Positions 1 through 5,656 of a stretch of 6,856 nt of DNA are shown here, in pieces; the stretch's first letter is position 1; each line of letters begins with the position of its first letter. This DNA comes from Euryarchaeota archaeon UBA173 (lineage in GTDB: Archaea > Thermoplasmatota > Poseidoniia > Poseidoniales > Thalassarchaeaceae). Under the pieces are notes generated by a model, which was given only the letters and a program-made list of their open reading frames with translations, did not search any database and was not told where the DNA came from. The position numbers and the translations under genes are program-made. The stretch lies in NCBI GenBank assembly GCA_002498925.1, contig DAJH01000017.1, positions 22,424 to 29,279 of the forward strand. The letters are read 5' to 3'.

Positions 1-828
1 TACTATGAGGAAGAGCAGATGAAGGCCACTGTAGTCCCAAATAGAAATGCCATATTCACATCAATACTTTATGGATACGCTCTCAGTGTAGCTGCGGAAG
101 AGGACACGGACGTTGAAATCGCATTAGGTGTACATTCTGGCGATCATGCGATATATCCAGACTGTAGACCCGAGTTTTACGAGTCCCTTTCCCAGGCTTT
201 CTCCCTCGGTAACTGGGACTCCGATAGAATTTCACTAAAGTTGCCCTATATCGACTCTAACAAAGAGGCAATCCTCAGAGACTCCCTAAATTCTTGTAAG
301 TTACTCGGACTTGATTTCGATACTGTTTTCGCAAATACAAATACATCGTATAATCCCGATTCGCTTGGAAGGTCTTCAGGAACTAGCGGTGCAGATGTTG
401 AGAGAATACTAGCGTTCCATGCCATAGGCAGAATGGATCCAGTTGAGTATGTGGATAATTGGGAACAAGTCTTGGAAGGTGCCCTGAAAGCTGAGTTAAG
501 ATATCAGGTCATGAAGATGAACGGGACAGAACGTCCCTTTACTGGGGATTATGACAAGCATTTCGAAAACGGAATTTACAATTGTGCTGAATGCGGAAAG
601 GAGCTCTTCCTGTCGGAAAGTAAATTCGACTCGGGGTGTGGCTGGCCCGCATTCTCGAAAGAGTCCACAGAAGCTGAAATAATACAGCTGACAGATAATT
701 CGCACGGTATGAGGAGGATAGAGGTCAGGTGTAGTGGTTGTGACTCGCACCTGGGACACTTATTTCACGAGAGTAGTGGCCCCAGGTACTGTATAAACTC
801 GATATGTCTAGATTTCGAGGAGGGATAA
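1..828 (+). CDS. queC-msrB: QueC-type 7-cyano-7-deazaguanine synthase fused to MsrB methionine-R-sulfoxide reductase (5' end outside window)
   Basis: The frame is open from base 1, so the ATG at 19 is internal and the N-terminal PP-loop ATPase half of QueC lies outside the window. Residues here are counted from base 1. Positions 1 to about 150 are the C-terminal part of QueC: VPNRN at 12-16, GVHSGDHAIYPDCRPEF around 43-59, and the LAFHAIGRMDP helix near 137-146. QueC makes preQ0 from 7-carboxy-7-deazaguanine, ammonia and ATP, the precursor of archaeosine in archaeal tRNA. The four cysteines of the usual zinc site are replaced: TCYN reads TSYN (116), and CGxCxxC reads SGTSGAD (126-132). Residues from about 151 to 275 are a whole MsrB domain: GTERPFTGDY, zinc pairs CAEC (195, 198) and CSGC (244, 247), SGCGWP (Cys213) and catalytic Cys264 in RYCINS. 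MsrB reduces methionine-R-sulfoxide. No stop or frame change separates the halves. The gene ends 1 nt before queD and is probably cotranscribed with it. Both domain assignments are firm; the activity of the cysteine-free QueC is not. Confidence 0.9.
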   Translation, partial: YYEEEQMKATVVPNRNAIFTSILYGYALSVAAEEDTDVEIALGVHSGDHAIYPDCRPEFYESLSQAFSLGNWDSDRISLKLPYIDSNKEAILRDSLNSCKLLGLDFDTVFANTNTSYNPDSLGRSSGTSGADVERILAFHAIGRMDPVEYVDNWEQVLEGALKAELRYQVMKMNGTERPFTGDYDKHFENGIYNCAECGKELFLSESKFDSGCGWPAFSKESTEAEIIQLTDNSHGMRRIEVRCSGCDSHLGHLFHESSGPRYCINSICLDFEEG

Positions 829-829
829 T

Positions 830-1282
830 ATGGGTTCGAGGATAAAGAGATGGATTGAGACTGATACTGGACACAGGGTGCCAAATCACAAGAGCATGTG
901 TAGCAATATGCATGGGCACAGATACCGTTGGGAAGCAGAACTGGAAGGTGATATCATAACAGAGACAGGAGTCTCCGATGAAGGCATGGTCATGGATTTT
1001 TCTGACGTCTCAAAAATTCTAACAACTTACATTCATGATATGGTTGACCATGCGTTCATTGTATACGAGGGCGACGAGGAAGCTATCCGCGCACTGTCGC
1101 ACATGTCAGATAATCACCGTACGTTTGTAGTACCATTCATACCAACAGCAGAGAATCTAGCTAAATGGGCCTTCGACGTAGTGGAAGAGCAAATATCTTC
1201 TGTCTACGGAAACGATCTGAAACTATATGCATTTCACGTTAGGGAAACACCGAAATCATGGGCAAGCTGGTACGGAGAATAG
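830..1282 (+). CDS. queD: QueD / 6-pyruvoyltetrahydropterin synthase family protein
   Basis: A 150-residue protein of the usual length for 6-carboxytetrahydropterin synthase (QueD), the step before QueE and QueC in preQ0 synthesis from GTP-derived dihydroneopterin triphosphate. The zinc histidines are His15 (in GHRVPNH) and His28 and His30 (in CSNMHGHRY), and the catalytic cysteine is Cys24 in the CxxxHGH arrangement typical of QueD. The catalytic Asp73-His74 pair lies in MVDHAF, PTAEN at 105-109 is the expected helix start, and Glu139 in VRET is the probable pterin-binding residue. The ATG at 830 follows the queC-msrB stop by one base and has a strong GAGGAGG ribosome binding site inside the upstream gene, so the two are surely one operon. 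Adjacency to QueC favours QueD over a tetrahydrobiopterin-type role; the family members are hard to separate by sequence alone. Confidence 0.93.
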   Translation: MGSRIKRWIETDTGHRVPNHKSMCSNMHGHRYRWEAELEGDIITETGVSDEGMVMDFSDVSKILTTYIHDMVDHAFIVYEGDEEAIRALSHMSDNHRTFVVPFIPTAENLAKWAFDVVEEQISSVYGNDLKLYAFHVRETPKSWASWYGE

Positions 1283-1334
1283 AGTCTGCATATTCGTTCA
1301 GAGGGTTCTCATAGGGAAGCCTGCTCGGAACCAT

Positions 1335-2417
1335 ATGACTCACGAAAATATGTATTACAGAATGATGGGGAATACCGGCATACAGGTGTCGGTTCTATCA
1401 TATGGTTTCTGGGCAACATACGGCATAAAAGATCGGCTTTCTGGGCAACAGGGCGTCAATACCGCGAAAGAGCTAATGATGATGGTACGTAATGCCGGAG
1501 TGAACTGCTTCGATCATGCAGAGGCTTACGGAAATCCCAATGGAGAGGCAGAGAGGATTTTTGGAATCGCACTCAAGGAACTCCAAGAAGAAGAGCCAGA
1601 GCTCTGGAGGCGTTCCGAGTTAGTGATTACAACCAAGATATTCTGGGGTGGAGCTGGTGTCAATGAATCAGGGCTTTCGATGAAGCATTGTATCGAAGGT
1701 TTGGACGCCTCTCTTTCGCGTCTACAGCTTGATTATGTGGATCTTCTATTCTGTCATAGGCCAGACCCGTATACTCCTACCTCTACAGTAGTCAGGTCGA
1801 TGACTCAAATGGTACGTTCTGGTAGAGCGACGGCTTGGGGGACCAGTGAGTGGTCAGCACAGCAAATTACCGAGGCCTTCTGGATAGCCAAGAGTGAGGG
1901 ACTCGAGCCCCCTCAGTTCGAGCAGCCGCAATACAATATGCTGCACAGAAACAGGTTTGAGAACGAATACTTCCCGCTATTCAATCAACCATACAATATT
2001 GGTACCACGATTTGGAGTCCACTGAGGTCCGGCTTCCTTACCGGCAAGTACCTAGACGGTATCCCTGATGACTCTAGGGCCACTCAAGAAGGCTATGAAT
2101 GGCTCCTAGAAGATCTCGAGGAACGAAAGAATAGGGGTGAGTTCGAAGTAGTCAAAAATCTCGTCGATTATGCCGCTAAGTTGGAATGCACCCCAGCTCA
2201 ACTAGCATTGGCTTGGTGTTTGAAGAACCCAAATGTCTCAACCATCTTGATGGGTGCAACAACTTCCTCCCAGATTCAGGATAATATGGGGTGCATAGAT
2301 ATTGCAAGGAATATGACTGAAGATGATATGGATGAATTGGACGCCATCCTTGGAAACAAACCCGATTTGTGGATGGGGCCAGGTGGCGTTGGAACTAGGC
2401 AATTAAAAACTCTCTAG
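1335..2417 (+). CDS. Aldo/keto reductase of the Kv-channel beta-subunit-like group
   Basis: A 360-residue TIM-barrel NADPH-dependent oxidoreductase of the aldo/keto reductase superfamily. With the start at 1335, the catalytic tetrad is Asp60 and Tyr65 (FDHAEAYG), Lys101 (TTKIFWGG) and His141 (CHRPD). Cofactor and barrel signatures follow: WGTSEWS near 168-174, EQPQYNML near 196-203, TIWSPLRSGFLTGKY near 225-239, and LMGATTSSQIQDNMG near 305-319. ITTKIFWGG, EGLDASLSRLQLDYVDLLF and the final LGNKP resemble animal Kv-beta subunits and their bacterial and plant relatives. It keeps the catalytic His that animal Kv-beta replaces with Asn, so it should be an active carbonyl reductase; the substrate is unknown. 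Two starts are possible, ATG at 1335 or at 1350 (355 residues), and neither has a clear Shine-Dalgarno. The frame is open further back into queD, but that part resembles nothing in the family. It lies 52 nt after queD, so cotranscription is possible, and it converges with the methyltransferase gene. Confidence 0.93.
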   Translation: MTHENMYYRMMGNTGIQVSVLSYGFWATYGIKDRLSGQQGVNTAKELMMMVRNAGVNCFDHAEAYGNPNGEAERIFGIALKELQEEEPELWRRSELVITTKIFWGGAGVNESGLSMKHCIEGLDASLSRLQLDYVDLLFCHRPDPYTPTSTVVRSMTQMVRSGRATAWGTSEWSAQQITEAFWIAKSEGLEPPQFEQPQYNMLHRNRFENEYFPLFNQPYNIGTTIWSPLRSGFLTGKYLDGIPDDSRATQEGYEWLLEDLEERKNRGEFEVVKNLVDYAAKLECTPAQLALAWCLKNPNVSTILMGATTSSQIQDNMGCIDIARNMTEDDMDELDAILGNKPDLWMGPGGVGTRQLKTL

Positions 2418-3196
2418 TTTGACTCGGTATCAACAGTTCCCACATCTCTTTCGAATGCATCTGCTGCCTCTGAAATTACAGATAGTATCCTGTGTATCTC
2501 GTCATCCTTCGGAAGCCCCCTCATGATGACCCTCAGCAAGGTTTCCTCAATCCCTACTCTCTTGTGATCTTTGGTTGGCATCGAGTCAGAGAGTCTGTTA
2601 ATCTCAGCCCTCAGTCTGTCACGTAGTTCGGGGTCCAGTAACCTCTTCTCCTCGGACTCTCTCAAATCGTAATTCATGGACGTTATGAACCATGAATAGC
2701 ATAGAATACTTACTGCATGGCTCAGATTCAGTATTGGATATCCTTCCCATGTTGGGATTGTAACCATGAGGTCACATTTGTGTAGCTGTTCGTTTGTTAA
2801 GCCTATATCCTCAGGTCCAAAAATAAAAGCGACCCGTCCCGAAACACCCTCAAGCTTCCTCGGTAATTCATCGGGGAGCATGAAATGTCTGAAAGATATC
2901 TTATCGCCCACTTCCCTCTTACCAGAAGTACCAATCACCGCTGAGCAATCGCTAGTAGCGTCTGCTAGGGACTCGAAGAGGATGCAATTATCCAGAATCT
3001 CCTGAGCGTGTTTAGCCCTATTACGGGCCTCTTCACTCCATTCACCCTTCCTTCCAACTATCCTGAGATCACTCAAGCCAAAATTCTTCATTGATCTAGC
3101 TACGGCTCCTATGTTTCCATCATACTTCGGTTCAACCAAAATAATACAGAGCGATTCTGAATCAGTAGGCGACTCGACGTTTAAGCGGCCGCCCAT
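2414..3196 (-). CDS. trmJ: TrmJ-like SpoU (SPOUT) RNA 2'-O-methyltransferase
   Basis: A 260-residue SPOUT-class enzyme that uses S-adenosylmethionine to methylate ribose 2'-OH groups in RNA. The three family motifs are present: motif 1 at 28-40 (NIGAVARSMKNFG, with Asn28 and Arg34), motif 2 at 124-138 (FIFGPEDIGLTNEQL, with Glu129), and motif 3 at 154-165 (PILNLSHAVSIL), which forms the trefoil-knot cofactor pocket. The first strand CIILVEPKYDGN is typical of the TrmJ/LasT branch. The charged helical tail at about 178-260 fits the C-terminal extension of archaeal TrmJ, which methylates position 32 of tRNA in Sulfolobus; the target here is inferred. It is the last gene of the ribosomal protein operon, 37 nt after S17e. 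The start at 3196 has no visible Shine-Dalgarno, but no other Met precedes motif 1 (next Met is residue 36). The stop overlaps the convergent reductase stop in one CTAG. Confidence 0.87.
   Translation of the reverse strand: MGGRLNVESPTDSESLCIILVEPKYDGNIGAVARSMKNFGLSDLRIVGRKGEWSEEARNRAKHAQEILDNCILFESLADATSDCSAVIGTSGKREVGDKISFRHFMLPDELPRKLEGVSGRVAFIFGPEDIGLTNEQLHKCDLMVTIPTWEGYPILNLSHAVSILCYSWFITSMNYDLRESEEKRLLDPELRDRLRAEINRLSDSMPTKDHKRVGIEETLLRVIMRGLPKDDEIHRILSVISEAADAFERDVGTVDTESN
3183..3194. repeat. 12-bp repeat AAGCGGCCGCCC, copy 1
   Basis: The same 12 bases occur at 4341-4352. Here, on the minus strand, they read GGGCGGCCGCTT and form codons 2-5 of the methyltransferase start; the other copy lies in the S19e leader. 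The core GCGGCCGC is an 8-bp palindrome. One such 12-base coincidence is expected by chance in a window this long, so function is not claimed. Confidence 0.3.
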
Positions 3197-3233
3197 GTAT
3201 CTACGAGGGGGAGGCTACTGATGAGTGATGCCC

Positions 3234-3425
3234 TCAATCTACGCGTCTTTGCTTGTAGCGGGTAATGTAGCCCGCAATCCAATTTCTCATTCTCTTGTTG
3301 TCGACATCTGAAAACTCGCTTACTAGATGCTTGTTGGCATCGAAGTCGTCAGTGAACTGATCAGGGTAGAGCTCAATCAACCTTATGGCCCTTATTTTGA
3401 CGAAAGACGGCCTGATATTACCCAT
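3234..3425 (-). CDS. rps17e: 30S ribosomal protein S17e
   Basis: A 63-residue small-subunit protein present in archaea and eukaryotes and absent from bacteria; archaeal S17e is normally about 60-65 residues. Recognisable parts are the N-terminus [13 protein letters not shown], the helix [17 protein letters not shown] (16-32) and the family-typical [10 protein letters not shown] (47-56). The frame is open upstream to give 106 codons, but that part is read in a different frame through L31e. An earlier ATG at 3431 overlaps the L31e TGA as ATGA. The start at 3425 is preferred because it gives the conserved MGxxRxxxxK N-terminus and puts GGAGG at a 7-nt spacing, whereas the ATG at 3431 would sit almost on top of it. 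L31e ends only 2 nt upstream. The position after L31e is unusual, since many euryarchaea have eIF6 there. Confidence 0.93.
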   Translation of the reverse strand: MGNIRPSFVKIRAIRLIELYPDQFTDDFDANKHLVSEFSDVDNKRMRNWIAGYITRYKQRRVD

Positions 3426-3427
3426 TT

Positions 3428-3691
3428 TCATTCCTCCATAAGTTTGACTTCTAGAGGGAAGCCCTCTTCGCGTGTGCAAACTACTGTGATTTTCCTTGGT
3501 GGCTTCTGCATGCCTCTCGACCAGATGTAGTGGTTTACAGCCTCGTCTATCCAAATGTCCTCATCCTCGGTCATCTTCATGTGCCGTGCAACGTGCTTTC
3601 TTATTTCGGACATTGCCCTGTTTGCCCTTCGAGTTCTTGGTACGGCCCAAGCGGCCCTAAGGGGGATAGTCATCTCCTTAACTTCAGCCAT
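3428..3691 (-). CDS. rpl31e: 50S ribosomal protein L31e
   Basis: An 87-residue large-subunit protein of the archaeal/eukaryotic type, close to the usual archaeal length of 80-95. It shows the family order: [19 protein letters not shown] (9-27), the helix [13 protein letters not shown] (28-40), then [24 protein letters not shown] (45-68), whose WSRGxxxPPRKI block is the strongest family signature. L31e sits near the exit of the ribosomal tunnel next to L39e. The ATG at 3691 lies 4 nt after the L39e stop, with GAGGTAAT inside the end of the L39e gene serving as ribosome binding site. Its TGA ends 2 nt before the S17e start, so expression is very likely translationally coupled along the operon. 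Confidence 0.96.
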   Translation of the reverse strand: MAEVKEMTIPLRAAWAVPRTRRANRAMSEIRKHVARHMKMTEDEDIWIDEAVNHYIWSRGMQKPPRKITVVCTREEGFPLEVKLMEE

Positions 3692-3695
3692 GTTA

Positions 3696-3851
3696 TTACC
3701 TCTGCAGCTTGCTCCTTCTCCACATGTGCCTCTTTGGGTGAGTATTCACCTTTCTATTGGTCCTCAACATAACCCAAACTGGAACCCTACGATTCTGCTT
3801 TGTCACCTTCATCAGGCGCCTCTTCTTCGCATATGGTTTGTGCCTTGCCAT
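3696..3851 (-). CDS. rpl39e: 50S ribosomal protein L39e
   Basis: A 51-residue, very basic protein, exactly the size of archaeal L39e and short enough to be missed by common ORF-length cutoffs. The N-terminus [20 protein letters not shown], the centre [15 protein letters not shown] (21-35) and the end [16 protein letters not shown] all fit the family, which has the pattern K..L.K..KQNRxxPxWxxxKTxxKVxxxxxRRxWRRxKL. In the ribosome L39e is a mostly unfolded chain lining the peptide exit tunnel beside L31e. The ATG at 3851 is 9 nt after the S19e stop and is preceded by GGCGTGAT, a fair match to the archaeal anti-Shine-Dalgarno. Open reading frames on the opposite strand of this stretch are shadows. 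Confidence 0.97.
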   Translation of the reverse strand: MARHKPYAKKRRLMKVTKQNRRVPVWVMLRTNRKVNTHPKRHMWRRSKLQR

Positions 3852-3860
3852 AATCACGCC

Positions 3861-4331
3861 TCAGTAGTTAGATAGTCCTGGATGCCTCTCAATCGCGGCA
3901 TCAAGAACAGAATTAGCCACGTCATCTAGGAGGGCTTGGCCCTCGCCGGTAAGCACCTTGCCATGGTTTACCGTTCCAGCTGCATTCATCTTACTTGTTA
4001 CCAAGCCTGCTGAAGTAAGCTGTTGGAGAATATTCCTGGCTATGTTTCTAGATCCAGCGACTGCCCTGTTCGCCTTGACACCCCTGTCTTTGGGGCCACC
4101 GAATTGCTGGGCCATGTGGTTAGCGCCGATGGGGCCTAGCTTTCCGACCTTTCGTAGAACGGCAGCGGATCTGATAAACCACCAATCATCTTGGTTTGGG
4201 GGCCTTTCTCTGTGTGTCCCAGTCTTCACGATAGAAGCCCACTCTGGTGCCATTACCTCTTCTACGGAAGCTAATCTGATAGCTAATTCGTTAATCACAA
4301 GGTCGGCCGGAACATCGTGATACGTAGTCAT
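3861..4331 (-). CDS. rps19e: 30S ribosomal protein S19e
   Basis: A 156-residue small-subunit protein of archaea and eukaryotes; length and order match the family. Family signatures are the aromatic helix DDWWFIRSAAVLRKVGKLGPIG (48-69), the basic segment GPKDRGVKANRAVAGSRNIAR (79-99), the helix ILQQLTSAGLV (101-111) and the terminal LTGEGQALLDDVAN (127-140). S19e is needed for late maturation of the small subunit. It is the first gene of a five-gene minus-strand operon (S19e, L39e, L31e, S17e, trmJ). The ATG at 4331 has GGTGAG four bases upstream, and an AT-rich promoter-like box lies about 40 nt upstream. In several euryarchaea S19e is followed by a PDCD5-like DNA-binding protein gene before L39e; that gene is absent here. 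Confidence 0.95.
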   Translation of the reverse strand: MTTYHDVPADLVINELAIRLASVEEVMAPEWASIVKTGTHRERPPNQDDWWFIRSAAVLRKVGKLGPIGANHMAQQFGGPKDRGVKANRAVAGSRNIARNILQQLTSAGLVTSKMNAAGTVNHGKVLTGEGQALLDDVANSVLDAAIERHPGLSNY

Positions 4332-4340
4332 AGGCTCACC

Positions 4341-4352
4341 AAGCGGCCGCCC
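4341..4352. repeat. 12-bp repeat AAGCGGCCGCCC, copy 2
   Basis: Identical to the 12 bases at 3183-3194. This copy is located 10-21 nt upstream of the S19e ATG, close to or at the predicted transcription start of the ribosomal operon. In mRNA the palindromic GC core could form a short hairpin only with itself in another molecule, so a structural role is doubtful. Confidence 0.3.
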
Positions 4353-4365
4353 GTCTTAGAGTCCC

Positions 4366-4374
4366 TATTTAATC
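4366..4374 (-). promoter_or_regulatory. Probable TATA box for the S19e-L39e-L31e-S17e-trmJ operon
   Basis: Read on the minus strand this is ATTAAATAG, the most AT-rich stretch in the gap upstream of S19e. Transcription starting about 26 nt downstream would begin near 4344 and give a leader of roughly a dozen bases containing GGTGAG just before the ATG at 4331. The rest of the 4332-4475 gap shows no other clear signal. A weak candidate for the divergent membrane-protein gene is ATTCAAATC at 4434-4442 on the plus strand. Confidence 0.5.
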
Positions 4375-4475
4375 GTGATGACGAGCATCGAGCCACTGCT
4401 TGGGTGCTGTATGTGTGATTCGGGACGACAAGGATTCAAATCTAGCAGTCTTCTCGTTAACTCGTGCGCAAGTCG

Positions 4476-5276
4476 ATGTCACAGAATCCAAACATGCTTA
4501 GAACCATGATTGGCATCGGTATGACCCTGATTATCATCCTAGGTTACGCGGTATATTCGAACACAGTAGATTCCGAGTACTATGGGTACCAAACTACAAA
4601 CGAACATACAGAGCTAGATTTATCTCAAGATAATGCTTCGATTGCCGAATGGTACGTCACAACTAATGAGGGGATCACATGGATCAATGCTACTGTTGTC
4701 GGCGCGCCTGCTGACTCCGTTCTTATCGTTCAATCTGAAGGGGCTTCGTGGTATCATTCGCCGTCGCTTGGGGAAGATGTGGATTATCCTTTCAATTGCA
4801 AGGAGATAAGCGGAGACTACTCAGAGTACATCGAAGTGTGCGATTACTCAACAACTCATGAGCTAGTAATCGAGGATGATGTCACGATAATGAGAGGCAT
4901 TGTATCAATATCTCTACCTGTGGGGGGTTTGGGATACCTCCAGGCTGACGATATTGCAGAGGCCGAGGAATCCGCTGTCGACCTTATTGACGGAGAGGCG
5001 GGTGTGATTACTTGGAGAGTCGGAATATACAGTGACGGAGATGCAATCGACTCATCGGGGATCGATGTGTTCCTAAATATCTCAACCCACGAGTTCGTTT
5101 CCATCGAAGAATTCAGTATTGATCCAGTTCAGGAGTCAGTTTATGGCATGGCCACATTAGTCGGCTGCTTCGGCTTAATGCTTGTTATACCTCTAGTCAT
5201 ATATTTCTCAGCGATTCATAAAGCGAAGAAAGACGAGAAAGTAAGACTGGAAGCCCCTAATCTAAATGATGGCTAG
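4476..5276 (+). CDS. Uncharacterised membrane protein with N- and C-terminal anchors and an acidic outer domain
   Basis: I do not recognise this 266-residue protein. A hydrophobic helix at about 7-28 (MLRTMIGIGMTLIIILGYAV) is followed by roughly 190 polar, acidic residues, a second helix at about 221-245 (MATLVGCFGLMLVIPLVIYF) and a short tail starting KAKKDEK. The basic tail and the positive-inside rule put both ends in the cytoplasm and the middle outside. The outer part is rich in Asp, Glu, Ser, Thr, Val and Ile, looks mainly beta-stranded, and has one close cysteine pair (FNCKE and EVCDY, 15 residues apart) that could form a disulfide. There is an Ala/Glu/Asp-rich stretch around 155-170. 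The ATG at 4476 is preferred over the in-frame GTG at 4464; neither has a clear Shine-Dalgarno, and the ATG at 4494 is also possible. The 3' end overlaps the convergent PqqD-like gene by 20 nt. A surface sensor or envelope role is a guess only. Confidence 0.75.
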   Translation: MSQNPNMLRTMIGIGMTLIIILGYAVYSNTVDSEYYGYQTTNEHTELDLSQDNASIAEWYVTTNEGITWINATVVGAPADSVLIVQSEGASWYHSPSLGEDVDYPFNCKEISGDYSEYIEVCDYSTTHELVIEDDVTIMRGIVSISLPVGGLGYLQADDIAEAEESAVDLIDGEAGVITWRVGIYSDGDAIDSSGIDVFLNISTHEFVSIEEFSIDPVQESVYGMATLVGCFGLMLVIPLVIYFSAIHKAKKDEKVRLEAPNLNDG

Positions 5277-5655
5277 TCTCTGAATGCATTATATCCCAGT
5301 CCCCACTAAGCGGGCTAGTCCTGATAATTACCAGATTGAGATCGGTCATTTTCGAAATTGAGGAGCTGCATCTTTCCCTAGCAGGTGCTATGGACTCGTT
5401 GAATTGAGAGTCCATGATACTCACAATCTCACTAAATGTCACCGTCCCATCCATTAACTTCCATAACGCAGAATTCATCTTATCCAGGGGCCTCCTGAGA
5501 TTATCCGGTGCTCGAAATAGTTTAGCGATAATAGACTCGAGAGGGGTGAAATTTTTCTCAATAACAATCACTACCAAGCCATCTGGGTTTTCTTTTTCAT
5601 CTACAAACCAATGAACAGGAGCACGAGTAGGGTATGACTCAAGAGGGATTTCCAT
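5257..5655 (-). CDS. PqqD-like (RRE-fold) small protein
   Basis: A 132-residue protein whose middle and C-terminal part resembles the PqqD family, a winged-helix-like fold that binds precursor peptides in PQQ and other RiPP pathways and also occurs in unrelated proteins. The evidence is RRPLDKMNSALWKLMDGTVT (54-73), matching the family pattern of Leu/hydrophobic-x-W-x-L-x-DG-x-x-T, followed by FSEIVSIMDSQF (74-85) and a last helix ending SKMTDLNLVII (101-111), typical of a helix-plus-strand ending in Leu-x-x-x-x-Leu-Val. The N-terminal 50 residues (PTRAPVHWFVDEKENPDGL and a hydrophobic strand LVVIVIE) are not explained by the family. The ATG at 5655 sits one base after the stop of the small membrane ORF; an in-frame TTG at 5664 is less likely. 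No radical SAM enzyme or precursor peptide is visible here, so a RiPP role is not shown. Confidence 0.65.
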   Translation of the reverse strand: MEIPLESYPTRAPVHWFVDEKENPDGLVVIVIEKNFTPLESIIAKLFRAPDNLRRPLDKMNSALWKLMDGTVTFSEIVSIMDSQFNESIAPARERCSSSISKMTDLNLVIIRTSPLSGDWDIMHSETSHHLD

Positions 5656-5656
5656 G

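Noticed and set aside
1..828. QueC as part of an anti-phage system using QueC-like proteins (for example Qat or type IV CBASS)
   Set aside because: No nuclease, ATPase, cyclase or other defence gene is nearby, and QueD follows directly, which points to the tRNA deazapurine pathway. The missing cysteines keep the question slightly open.
496..919. Minus-strand frames opposite MsrB and QueD
   Set aside because: Antisense shadows of strongly conserved genes; no family signature or ribosome binding site.
1227..1334. N-terminal extension of the aldo/keto reductase from an ATG at 1227
   Set aside because: It would overlap the end of queD in another frame and adds 36 residues unlike the family, which starts near MYYRMMGNTGIQVS.
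3530..3875. Cysteine-rich plus-strand reading frames (80 and 106 codons) opposite L31e and L39e
   Set aside because: They lie antisense to clear ribosomal protein genes, overlap each other in different frames and resemble no known protein.
3183..4352. The two GCGGCCGC sites as cloning-vector remnants
   Set aside because: Both are embedded in continuous native sequence (a coding start and a gene leader) with no vector-like flanks.
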